A stretch of DNA of 64,000 bases from the NCBI GenBank assembly GCA_963580455.1, contig OY756971.1, positions 18,933,001 to 18,997,000 on the forward strand, written 5' to 3'. The notes under the pieces were generated by a model, which was not told where the DNA came from, searched no databases, and saw only the letters and a program-made list of their open reading frames with translations. Both the position numbers and the translations under genes were made by a program. The stretch's first letter is position 1; every line of letters starts with the position of its first letter. This DNA is from Euonymus europaeus. Lineage: Eukaryota > Streptophyta > Magnoliopsida > Celastrales > Celastraceae. Below, piece by piece: positions 1 to 9,640 of this stretch.

Positions 1-978
1 GCAACTATTTTGTGCAGCAAATTTAGAAGATTTGTGGACAGGATTAATGTGGTTATGTATATGGAATTAATATGCTGACTGTTAACTTGTATTATTTTTC
101 TTTCTATATCAGACAATGATGATATGACTGAATGATGGTGGCTAACATTGTGTTTGTTGTTTTGTTATGGACCTGGATTCATAAGTATGTATGTGTATTT
201 TGGAAGTCGGAGGTTAATGAGGACAATGTAGAAACCCATTTTATCAAGTGTCAACTTTTTTATCATTTTGGAAGTTGAAGGTTAATGAGGATTTGATTAT
301 AGAACACATTTGAATTATCTTACAACCATGTACATTAAAAAGACCGAACATACAAGTTACATATGCATGGCACGAAAATGCAATAATTTTATGCATTTCA
401 TAATTAGTGTAATATAATCTCAATCCATGTCAGTGAAATGAGATTTACATCATCTATAATTGAATCATTTTGTACCATAAACACTATTTAATCTTGAAAA
501 TATTATCTTTTTATAGTAAAGGGTAAATTGGTAAAACCATATAAATATTACAAATTATAAAAACACACTTTTTAACCTTTTTCCCTTCTTTTTTGCTATC
601 CAAACAAGCGGAGGTAAAATTATCCTCCCTTCCCCTTCCCTCCCCTTAATTTTCCATTCCTCTTAAAAGTTTCATCCTATCCCCTCCCACCCTCCCAAAC
701 ACTACGTAAGTGCATAAGGTGTGAATAATGAAATTTTGATGTAGTATTTTTACACCATGATATTTAGCAATTAAGTTGATAAGGATGAGTCATTGATTTC
801 TAACACCATATTTTAATAGTTATGTGTGATATATTTGCTAAATAATTACATGTGTGTGATTGCATGTAACATTCATGTAGGTTGCCTTAAGCTCATGTAA
901 CATCCATGTAGCCTACCTCATAACCCACTTTTTGCATGTTTTCCATGTGTCAATCTCATATGGGGCTGTGCATCTATG
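1..978. other. Intergenic DNA left of the Athila-type element
   Basis: No convincing gene. A short open stretch after a splice-acceptor-like site near 113 ends in TGA and could be the last codons of a gene lying to the left, but this cannot be tested here. A roughly 70-bp imperfect repeat around a 'ttttggaagt..gaggttaatgagg' motif occurs near 197 and 266. A pyrimidine-rich tract lies at 600-700. Confidence 0.4.
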
Positions 979-983
979 GTGAT

Positions 984-2200
984 TGATAGGTGTAGAATGC
1001 ACATATAATTCTGGGCTTTAATTGTTGTAATTGGTATGATTTCAAGATCGAAATACTGCCCAAACATATGTTTATGTGTCAGGTATTGTTGTTTGTAAAA
1101 TTGCTGTTCTGGAAGGAATTTGCGACCTTTCTGCGGCTGCAAATCTGGGCAGGAGAATGACGACCGATTTAACTGCTTACGTGGCAAGAAGGGGCTTATA
1201 TGTCTTTGTGAGATCTTTTCCAGGGAACAAAAAGTAAACTTACTAAAATTAGAAAAGTGGAAGACAGAAAAGGAGAGGAAAAGGCAATTTCTTGAGGACA
1301 CAAGACACACACGACAGAGGAGAAAAGACAGTGAAGAAAGAGAGCTGGGGATTGAAGGAAGAAGACACGAAGATCAAGTGGACTCTTCTCTACAACTGGT
1401 TTTGGGTTTTCATTTATGTATTTGAATATGTATATGTGTAACTAAAGTACTTATTAGCTTGGGTTTGGTTAGTTTTTGTATTTGATCTTGGTTGAACAAT
1501 TCTATGGTTGACTACACTAGGATTAATTTATGAATCTCTGAATTAATTGATGATTTCTTGTTATTGTGAATGTCTGATCAACTTCATGATGTTGGGGAAC
1601 TGTTAGTTAGGCACATTCGGCTGACCAATACCCGGTGTCTAACAAGTGACAAAAATCTGATTAAGGTCTAGATTTGTGAACACAATTTATTAGGTAATAC
1701 ACCATTGCTTAAGGTTGTGTGATTGTCGACTTTCTTGTTCTTATGCTTATCTTAGGAAATCCTTAGGGTACACTAACCAAGATTCCTGTGATAAGAAACG
1801 ATTTTGGGCTGGACCAAAGCCAAGATCATTGCTTAGGAAAGTTAGAATCAAGAGAGCCGGACCAAGGTCTCTTGATTGACGTCATTAATTCTTTAAATTG
1901 TGTGATTGCAATTGGAATTTTGTAACTAAGTGATAGTACAAGAACGAGACTAACTCAAGCTAAGCTTTCCCGCATTAATTTACATCATTTCCAGCCACTT
2001 TTATTCAGCATTTTCAGATCTGATTTTTCTTTGCATTTTAGTTTAATTATTGCTTTGTAGTTTGTTCGGTAATTGAGCAGTCTTTGTGGATACGATCTCA
2101 TTCGCTTTTATACTATTTACGACACGTACACTTGCGGATAGGGTAAGACCCGTCTTTATTTAATATTGCAAGGTTAACTTGTGATATTTTGTATCGATCA
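984..2200 (+). repeat. 5' LTR of the Athila-type element
   Basis: This 1,217-bp direct repeat pairs with 6834-8050. It begins TGATAGGTGTAGAATGCACA and ends in TATCGATCA. The open frames inside it on both strands also occur in the other LTR and match no known protein, so they are treated as chance. Confidence 0.92.
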
Positions 2201-2206
2201 AGTTTT

Positions 2207-2224
2207 TGGCGCCGTTGCCGGGGA
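2207..2224 (+). other. Primer binding site, tRNA-Asp type
   Basis: The 18 bases TGGCGCCGTTGCCGGGGA lie 6 bp inside the 5' LTR. They are complementary to the 3' end of plant tRNA-Asp(GUC), including the CCA tail. This is the primer used by Athila elements for minus-strand synthesis. Confidence 0.88.
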
Positions 2225-2363
2225 CTGTTAAGTCCATTACCGGTCAAGCGTTTAGCAATAAGTTTTATTTATGTATTTATTTACTAGTTAGTTTAGTATT
2301 TCGCAACCTTACATTGTTATTTTTATTTTGCAGGGGGGTTTTTCTTTTGTTCCTTGAAAGTGC

Positions 2364-3005
2364 ATGGTCAATACACGTTCTCAAGACAAGAAGTTAGAAG
2401 AGTTAGATCCTGAAATAGAGAGAACGGCCAGAGCACTTAGAAGGAAGAATATGGCTGAGAATAATCCCATTGTTGATTCAGAAGATGCGGGTAATGAAAG
2501 GGTTCCTATGATGAACCGATACATTCCACGAAATGTTGCCCAACCATCTTGCATTGCATATCAGCCCAATAGAGCAGCCACATTCAACCTAGCACCTCAG
2601 TTGCTGAATTCAGTGCCTCACTATGAGGGGCGGTTTGATGAAGATTCCCACCAATACTTGAAAGATTTTACCGATCTTTGTCGAACACAAAACATGACGG
2701 GCATCACGGCTGATAATTTGAAGCTCATGTTGTTTCCCTTCACGCTAAGGGAAGGAGCCAAGATGTGGTACAACACGATTGAAGCGGGTTCCATTGTTAC
2801 ATGGGAGCAAATGGCTACAAAGTTCTTGAGAGAATTTTTTCTAGCTCATAGGACCAAGCAACTTGTAAGGGAGATCCAAAATTTCCAACAAAAAGATGGT
2901 GATCTCTTTTATGAAGCTTGGAAAGATTTCAAGGTTCGCCTAGCTCGCTGCCCAACCAACAACTTGCACAAAGATGACATTGTTTGCACTTCTATGAAGG
3001 GTTGA
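2364..3005 (+). pseudogene. Retrotransposon gag, N-terminal part, cut by a frameshift
   Basis: This 213-codon frame starts MVNTRSQDKK, a usual start for plant Ty3/gypsy gag. It runs through the capsid-like region: the sequence around LLNSVPHYEGRFDEDSHQYL, the motif GAKMWYNT and the segment TKQLVREIQNFQQKDGD. Gag forms the particle that packages element RNA in the cytoplasm. The frame stops at 3003-3005. The protein sense continues in the frame one base back (HFYEGLNEVNRMK), so a base has been lost between about 2978 and 3002, or the ribosome must slip by -1 there. I favour a decay mutation because no clear slippery heptamer is visible. Confidence 0.8.
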
Positions 3006-5206
3006 ATGAGGTCAACAGGATGAAGGTTGATTCAGCATGTAATGGGGTGTTGATGAGGAAGAGTAGTGAAGAGGCAATGAAGTTGTTTGAGGAATTGAGT
3101 GAAGATTCCCAACAATTTTCCACAAGAAGTAAGGGTTCCTCTAAGAGACAAGGTGTGTATGAGGTGAGTTCAGATACTATGGTGCAAGCTGAAATTGGAA
3201 ATCTGAACCGAAAAATGGATCTCTTAGTTGATTCTCTAAAGGGGATGAACTTGGCAAATGCATCTACTTCATCACGATCCACTGTGGTATGTGCTATTTG
3301 CTCACATCAAGAACATGCTACTGAGGCATGTCCATTGACTGCTATGACAGAGCAAGAAGAGGCCAATTATATGGGCCAAATGAATTTTAATCAAAGCAAC
3401 CAGCAGTATCCTTGGAGAAGCCATCCTAATTTTTCTTGGAAGAATGACCAGCTTGCTGCTAATGTTCCAGCTTCAATTTTTCAACCAGCAAAGAAGAGTG
3501 ACCTAGAGGTATCCATGATGCAGTTTATGCAAAAAACAACTCAAGCCATTCAAAAATTAGAGACACAAATGGGGCAAATGGCTAAGGAGATGAGTGAGAT
3601 AAAAAAGGGAGAGCTTCCAGCTAAGGTCATTAATAATCCAGCTGGTTTGGAACATGCAAATGCTGTTACAACACTGAGGAGTGGCAAAGTTGTTGACAAC
3701 AAAGTTGAAAGAGCTCCACTGGAAAACAAAAACTGCACTGGTCCAGTCGCAGAAAGGGTGCAACAAGGGTGCAGTTCTGCACCAGTGGCTCCAAAAGACT
3801 GGGGAAGAGATCCTCCACCTTTCCCACAAAGGTTTGCTAAAAAGAAACTTGACTCTAAAGCTCTAGATATCTTTGAAAATTTGCGTAAGGTTGAGATTAA
3901 TATTCCATTGCTTGATGCTATTAAGCAAATTCCTTCTTATGCTAAATTTTTAAAAGATTATTGTACAAATAAGAGAAAATTTGTTGAGCATGAGAAAGTT
4001 GCTTTGACTGAAGAGGTGAGTGCTGTTTTATTACACAAGCTTCCTCCTAAGCTTAAGGATCCTGGTAGCTTCACCATCCCTTGCAAAGTGGGGAATCAAT
4101 TTTTCGAAAAGGCTTTGTTAGACCTTGGTGCTAGTATTAACTTGCTTCCTTTTTCTGTGTATGAGAAGCTTGGTCTAGGAGAACTTCAGCCCACTTCCAT
4201 AACATTGCAATTGGCTGACCGAACTGTTAAGAGACCTAGGGGCATTTTAGAGGATGTTTTGGTATCTGTGCAAGGTCTGATTTTACCAGCTGATTTCGTT
4301 CTGTTAGATATGGAGGATAGTCTAACATCTTCACCTCTACCTATAATTCTTGGTCGACCTTTTATGGTCACAGCTGATATGAATATTTGTGTGAAAAAGG
4401 GCACTATCACCATGAAGGTAAATGATCAAGAGCTAGAATTCCGTGTGTTTGAAGCTCTTAAGTCTCATGATGATCATAGAGATTGTTTTAATGTTGATAC
4501 TATAAATGATCTTGCGAGTAAGGTTTTTCAGGTATCTTGTGGAGACCCTTTGGAGAAGGTGATGGCCCAAGGCTTGGATGATAAAACATTGATTACAAGT
4601 ACCATAGAGCATGGCAGCTGCATAGAAGAGGCTATTCAGGCAGTCCAGTTGGATAAACCATATGTTGGTAAGGGTACTCCTTCTTTTGAACAACTAATGC
4701 CTACTAATTCATCTTTTGCTCCCTCTACAGTGAAAGCACCAAAGTTGGAGCTGAAGCAGCTGCCTAGTCATTTGAAATACTTCTATTTGGGAGAGGACAA
4801 CACTTTACCCATTATTGTGGCTGCAACTCTAAGTTTGGGGGAGGAAGCTAAGCATTCCAGAAAGGCACAAAGGCGGTTGAACCCATACATGGAAGAAATC
4901 TATGAGAATGCAAAGTTGTACAAGAAGCGCTTAAAGAAATACCATGATAGGAAGCTTACGCGGAAAAAAAATTTCAAAGGGCAAAAGTTTCTTGTTTCCA
5001 ACTTGCGTTTGCACCTATTCCCAAGCAAGCTGAAATCAAGATGGCGTGGTCCCTTCTTAGTGAAGACAGTTTATCCTTATGGAGCACTTGATTTGCAGCA
5101 CCTCACCTCCAATCAGACTTTTAAAGTTCATAGGCATCGAGTGAAGCCTTATTGGGATTCAGTCCCTATCACCCTGAAGGAAAACTTCCATTTTGATCCA
5201 CCTTAG
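2984..5206 (+). CDS. Gag C-terminus - retropepsin - integrase C-terminus fusion (defective Athila polyprotein)
   Basis: This frame of about 740 codons has no convincing start of its own (first possible codon TTG) and continues gag after the frameshift. In order: gag tail; a zinc knuckle CAICSHQEHATEAC (CX2CX4HX4C) near residues 103-116; a linker with TTLRSGKVVD; an aspartic protease near 335-490, with active site DLGASINLLP near 381 and ILGRPF near 455; the start of the linker to reverse transcriptase (SHLKYFYLGEDNTLP); then, after a short joint near 4830-4900, the integrase tail (YENAKLYKKRLKKYHD, SRWRGPFLVKTVYPYGA, HRHRVKPYW). The protease retains its catalytic Asp, although the usual DTG/DSG is DLG here, as in many Athila copies. 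Reverse transcriptase, RNase H and the integrase DDE core are missing without loss of frame. This is either a deletion that happened to keep frame or a maintained non-autonomous form. Confidence 0.82.
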   Translation: MHFYEGLNEVNRMKVDSACNGVLMRKSSEEAMKLFEELSEDSQQFSTRSKGSSKRQGVYEVSSDTMVQAEIGNLNRKMDLLVDSLKGMNLANASTSSRSTVVCAICSHQEHATEACPLTAMTEQEEANYMGQMNFNQSNQQYPWRSHPNFSWKNDQLAANVPASIFQPAKKSDLEVSMMQFMQKTTQAIQKLETQMGQMAKEMSEIKKGELPAKVINNPAGLEHANAVTTLRSGKVVDNKVERAPLENKNCTGPVAERVQQGCSSAPVAPKDWGRDPPPFPQRFAKKKLDSKALDIFENLRKVEINIPLLDAIKQIPSYAKFLKDYCTNKRKFVEHEKVALTEEVSAVLLHKLPPKLKDPGSFTIPCKVGNQFFEKALLDLGASINLLPFSVYEKLGLGELQPTSITLQLADRTVKRPRGILEDVLVSVQGLILPADFVLLDMEDSLTSSPLPIILGRPFMVTADMNICVKKGTITMKVNDQELEFRVFEALKSHDDHRDCFNVDTINDLASKVFQVSCGDPLEKVMAQGLDDKTLITSTIEHGSCIEEAIQAVQLDKPYVGKGTPSFEQLMPTNSSFAPSTVKAPKLELKQLPSHLKYFYLGEDNTLPIIVAATLSLGEEAKHSRKAQRRLNPYMEEIYENAKLYKKRLKKYHDRKLTRKKNFKGQKFLVSNLRLHLFPSKLKSRWRGPFLVKTVYPYGALDLQHLTSNQTFKVHRHRVKPYWDSVPITLKENFHFDPP

Positions 5207-6817
5207 TCCTAGCCACAATGTGGTTATGTCCGGCTGAAGACAATAAATTTAGCACTTCATGGGAGGTAACCCATGTGGAGGAGCATCGTACTCAACATTT
5301 TTAACCAGCTAAGTCTCCTTTTTGTTTTCTTGCATTGCACTTTAATTTTCGTCATCGCAAATTTAATTTTTGGTCTTTCTTCTCTACCATTGAGGACAAC
5401 TTGCATTATATCAACTGAGTAAAATGCCTGGTTTTGTTGTGCTGAGATGATGAAGTGCTGCACATATTTGTCTGACCCTATGCTGTACAATTATTTTTCT
5501 GAGACTCTCAACCTATGCTAAATTTCAATCATCTGATTCTTGCCATGTAAACAAAAGCCTTTCTTTGTGTGAGCCAAAAGCCAATCCAACTTCTATCTTT
5601 TTCCTTACTTTCAAGGATAATCATGTGCTTAAAGGTGTTTGATATGATGTTTTAGTTTGGGGTATGAATGTTGGGGAAAGAGTTTGCAGAGAGGTTGTAG
5701 TAGGGTGATATTCAAAGAGGAAGGAGAGTTGTCAGTTCTGGTGCAGGGTGATACTTTTTGCAGCCTCTTTGTGATTAAGGTTTTGGAAATTTGCAGCCTG
5801 TTTGCGGCCGCATAATTAAGGTGGCGGTTTCAGTATGCAGGGTGATGTTGTGCCGTTTGATTATTGCCAAAAAAAAAAGGTGAAAAAACGAAGAACAAAA
5901 TGAAAAAAAAAACGAAGAAAAAAAAAAGAAGAGAAAAAAAGAAACAAAAAAATGAAGAGAACCAAGCAAGTAGACTTAAGGCTATAGAAGAGAAAATTGT
6001 GGATTTTGGATTTGAAATGGAGCAAATGCGATCAGTGCAAAGGCATGTAGTTGATCGAATGGGAAGAATTGAAGCTGTGCAAGAGAGGGTGGTGTCTTAC
6101 TTAGTGCGAATTGAGGCTACTCTGGAAAATATGCAGCAGAATATTGCAGGCCATTTGCAGGCTACCCAGGATGGGCCAGTTGATGTGGCATCTCCAAGAA
6201 GCACTAGAAGGCACAAATGATTTGTTTATTGTGTGGATTTTGTTCTGGATGTAGAGGAGTAGGGATTAGTGTGTTTAGAAGTGGAGTTTCAATAGGCAGG
6301 AGGGATTTAGGTTTATTGAGCTGATAGTTGGATATGTGTTTTACACCTTTTTGCACATGGTGTTTTCCTTCCTATACCCTACCCCCTCTTTTTGTGAACT
6401 TTCTCCTGTACCAAAACTTTGTTTTTATTGCTATTTGATCTTGTGTGGAAATGTCTGATTGCTTTGTAGTTCTTTTGATTGGTGGAGCATTGCTTTGGCA
6501 TAATGAGGTTTGATTGATGTGCAAGCATATGGCAGCTGGTATGGAATTAAAGGAGTGTAAACACAACCCAATAAACACATGAGTGACAAATACTTTTATG
6601 AGTGTATTCTAGTGAGGTTGTGTGGATGTCCATGTGTTTAGGGTAATTGTGGATCACATTCCCTTAGGCAAGCGTGATTTAGGATGTCCGGGACACTTTG
6701 TTGATAATATAATTCTTGTCTTGCCATTGTTTTTCTCTAGTCCACATCTCTACTGGTTATCATGAAAAATTCATCTTTACCATGTTTTTAAACTCTTGCT
6801 TGAGGACAAGCAAGATG
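5207..6817 (+). other. 3' untranslated interior of the Athila-type element
   Basis: Non-coding apart from the small frame at 5864-6220. A short motif with 'tgggaggtaaccca' near 5260 resembles the stretch usually found just after pol in this group. An A-rich run lies at 5868-5950. No env-like transmembrane frame is visible, although Athila relatives often carry one here. Confidence 0.6.
5864..6220 (+). CDS. Small lysine-rich, coiled-coil-like frame in the env position
   Basis: The 118-codon frame opens with about 35 residues that are mostly Lys and Glu, encoded by an A-rich run. A heptad-like helical part follows (LKAIEEKIVDFGFEMEQMRSV, MGRIEAVQERVVSYLVRIEATLENM) and then a basic tail ending RSTRRHK. 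There is no signal peptide, membrane segment or recognised domain. It lies where Athila elements may carry an extra ORF. It could be the remnant of that ORF, with the lysine start being only a translated A-tract. Function unknown. Confidence 0.35.
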   Translation: MPKKKGEKTKNKMKKKTKKKKRREKKKQKNEENQASRLKAIEEKIVDFGFEMEQMRSVQRHVVDRMGRIEAVQERVVSYLVRIEATLENMQQNIAGHLQATQDGPVDVASPRSTRRHK

Positions 6818-6819
6818 TA

Positions 6820-6830
6820 AGTTTGGGGGA
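6820..6830 (+). other. Polypurine tract of the Athila-type element
   Basis: AGTTTGGGGGA ends 3 bp before the 3' LTR, the expected position for plus-strand priming. Nearly the same string (taagtttgggggagg) also occurs inside the coding fusion near 4828-4843. Confidence 0.75.
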
Positions 6831-6833
6831 TTT

Positions 6834-8050
6834 TGATAGGTGTAGAATGCACATATAATTCTGGGCTTTAATTGTTGTAATTGGTATGATTTCAAGATCG
6901 AAATACTGCCCAAACATATGTTTATGTGTCAGGTAATGCTGTTTGTAAAATTGCTGTTCTGGAAGGAATTTGCGACCTTTCTGCGGCTGCAAATCTGGGC
7001 AGGAGAATGACGATCGATTTAACTGCTTACGTGGCAAGAAGGGGCTTATATGTCTTTGTGAGATATTTTCCAGGGAACAAAAAGTAAACTTACTAAAATT
7101 AGAAAAGTGGAAGACAGAAAAGGAGAGGAAAAGGCAATTTCTTGAGGACACAAGACACACACGACAGAGGAGAAAAGACAGTGAAGAAAGAGAGCTGGGG
7201 ATTGAAGGAAGAAGACACGAAGATCAAGTGGACTCTTCTCTACAACTGGTTTTGGGTTTTCATTTATGTATTTGAATATGTATATGTGTAACTAAAGTAC
7301 TTATTAGCTTGGGTTTGGTTAGTTTTTGTATTTGATCTTGGTTGAACAATTCTATGGTTGACTACACTAGGATTAATTTATGAATCTCTGAATTAATTGA
7401 TGATTTCTTGTTATTGTGAATGTCTGATCAACTTCATGATGTTGGGGAACTGTTAGTTAGGCACATTCGGCTGACCAATACCCGGTGTCTAACAAGTGAC
7501 AAAAATCTGATTAAGGTTGGGATTTGTGAACACAATTTATTAGGTAATACACCATTGCTTAAGGTTGTGTGATTGTCGACTTTCTTGTTCTTATGCTTAT
7601 CTTAGGAAATCCTTAGGGTACACTAACCAAGATTCCTGTGATAAGAAACGATTTTGGGCTGGACTAAAGCCAAGATCATTGCTTAGGAAAGTTAGAATCA
7701 AGAGAGCCGGACCAAGGTCTCTTGATTGACGTCATTAATTCTTTAAATTGTGTGATTGCAATTGGAATTTTGTAACTAAGTGATAGTACAAGAACGAGAC
7801 TAACCCAAGCTAAGCTTTTCCGCATTAATTTACATCATTTCCAGCCACTTTTATTCAGCATTTTCAGATCTGATTTTTCTTTGCATTTTAATTTAATTAT
7901 TGCTTTGTAGTTTGTTCGGTAATTGAGCAGTCTCTGTGGATACGATCCCATTCGCTTTTATACTATTTACGACATGTACACTTGCGGATAGGGTAAGACC
8001 CGTCTTTATTTAATATTGCAAGGTTAACTTGTGATATTTTATATCGACCA
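6834..8050 (+). repeat. 3' LTR of the Athila-type element
   Basis: This 1,217-bp partner of 984-2200 is collinear without indels. About 16 substitutions were counted by eye. It ends in TATCGACCA and is followed by the target duplication GTGAT. Confidence 0.92.
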
Positions 8051-8202
8051 GTGATTGGTTAATCAATTTTGGCATTAATGGGGTGGTTAGTCTACACATT
8101 CTAGAAGAGTCTTTTTCAGGTCAAAGAAAATCCTAGGCCAACCTTCTTTGTCATGTTCATGTAGGTTCCCTCTCATCATCTATACCTCTGCCCTACTTCC
8201 TC

Positions 8203-9640
8203 CAATGGAACCAAAAAATCCGGTCTTCCAAGTTTTCCGCTGCCTTGCCAAACACTCCTGTTACTGCCAATGAGTCACCCTCGGAGTCGAAGAAGTCCAA
8301 GTTAGAGTTTTCACGTAAACGAATGCGTAATGGGGACTATGCTGTATCTCCTTCTGCCATTGCTACCGAGGAATTGCATGGATCGTACACTTCCAAGTCT
8401 GAGGCAACTCCTACTCCTCCACTCCAAATCGATTTCGAACCACAAATGCAAAGAAAGAGCATGATGATTTCTTCGCAGGTAAATATTTTATACTTGAACA
8501 CCGTTTCATCTTGTTTGATTTTACATATGTGATGTGATCTATAAAGTGGGAATCTTTTTGTGAAATTTCTGGAGTAATCTCTGTGGAGTTGGTTAAGAAG
8601 TTTCATGTCAACATGTCTCAACTTGAATTTAAAGAGGTACCTGCCATTCAGACCAATGTTAGAGGTTAGGATTTTGTGTTTTCTCCTACGGTAATTGCCA
8701 AAACTTTGAATTATCCTTTGGTCAAGAACCCAACCTTCAAACCTTATGAATTGGAAAAGTTTGATAAGTTCGAAAGCTTAGTGATATTACTGCCATGTTA
8801 TGAAGTGATGGGTCTTCTATTGTAGCCAAAGGAACTACCCAGTACCTCCCTTAAGCCAGAATATGGGGCATTTAATTTTTTTATTTGCAATAATATTCTC
8901 CCTACCAGACACCATAGGTGTATCAATGGTGATCGTCTGTGACGGTTACATGCCATACTTGTAGGCAAACCAATTTGTTTAGCCACCACTATTTTTAGAT
9001 GAATGGTGCAAGCCAGATATGAGAAAGCTACTGACTATGGGCTACCCTTTGTTGTTCTAATTTCTAATTTTTTGGTTGCCTCTGAAATTACATTGTCTGG
9101 CGCTCATATTCCTCCTAATCCTTCTATTTGTGATAAGAATGTTTCACAAAGTGTGTTGCAAAAGACTGTCCTACGGCTTCATTCTCGTGTACAAGAGGTT
9201 TCTTCAATTGAGGGAGAGACTCAACCTGATTCTACCTTACCCTCTTTATCATCTCATCCACAGGGTGAGCATGTGCCTATCTCTGAACCACCTCCCTTTG
9301 TGATTGGTCCACCTTCTCCCTCTGTTGCAATTCCTGTAGATTTTACTCATGTTCTTACTGCCATTAGTTCTCTTGAGTCAAAGTCTCTACTCACTTTGTT
9401 GCTATTGATAAGAAGATGGATCATCTGACTAACAAGGTTCATGAATTGGAGAAGGAAAAATTGCTTATATCCATGCTCTTGAGTATATTGAGAACTGTGT
9501 GGATGAAAGGCTCGCACTCGGGGTCAAGATATGACAAAGATTCGCAGTTAGTATACCTTGCTGAAGATAGAAATTATGGTCATCAACCAAGCCCTTCATG
9601 CAGCTGCTAATAGACCACATAGATCTTTTTAGTTTGTCAC
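8203..9640 (+). pseudogene. Decayed 'putative plant transposon protein' gene relic
   Basis: Broken coding sequence is visible across several frames. It starts near an ATG at 8203 (MEPKNP..). A low-complexity N-terminal part follows (ESPSESKKSKLEFSRKRMRNG), then after stops FVFSPTVIAKTLNYPL, NNILPTRHHRCINGDRL, LHAILVGKPICLATTIF, and from 9003 MVQARYEKATDYGLPFVVLI, which runs into a Ser/Pro-rich tail to 9428. The 'LPTRH...DRL..HAI..GK.I' arrangement resembles the plant transposon-associated domain often called Transposase_32. Internal stops near 8823 and 8940 show it is dead. The match is from memory of the family and is moderate. Confidence 0.45.

Larger units (their letters stand above)
979..8055 (+). 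mobile_element. Complete, non-autonomous Athila-type (Ty3/gypsy) LTR retrotransposon
   Basis: Two 1,217-bp LTRs (984-2200 and 6834-8050), both starting TG and ending CA, enclose a 4.6 kb interior. The 5-bp target duplication GTGAT is exact at 979-983 and 8051-8055. Order inside: tRNA-Asp primer site, gag, zinc knuckle, retropepsin, then directly the C-terminal part of integrase, a 1.6 kb untranslated stretch with a small lysine-rich reading frame, and a polypurine tract. Reverse transcriptase, RNase H and the integrase catalytic core are absent, so movement would need enzymes from another element. By eye the LTRs differ at about 16 positions (about 1.3%), which points to a fairly recent insertion. 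Assignment to Athila rests on the tRNA-Asp site, the gag and protease sequence and the long 3' untranslated region. Confidence 0.9.

Noticed and set aside
918..1310. 130-codon frame on the minus strand in the first LTR, with a near twin at 6777-7160
   Set aside because: It is present only because the LTR is duplicated; no family resemblance and it lies in LTR sequence.
1120..1425. 101-codon plus-strand frame in both LTRs
   Set aside because: Opposite-strand shadow of low-complexity LTR sequence; transcription-start region, no domain.
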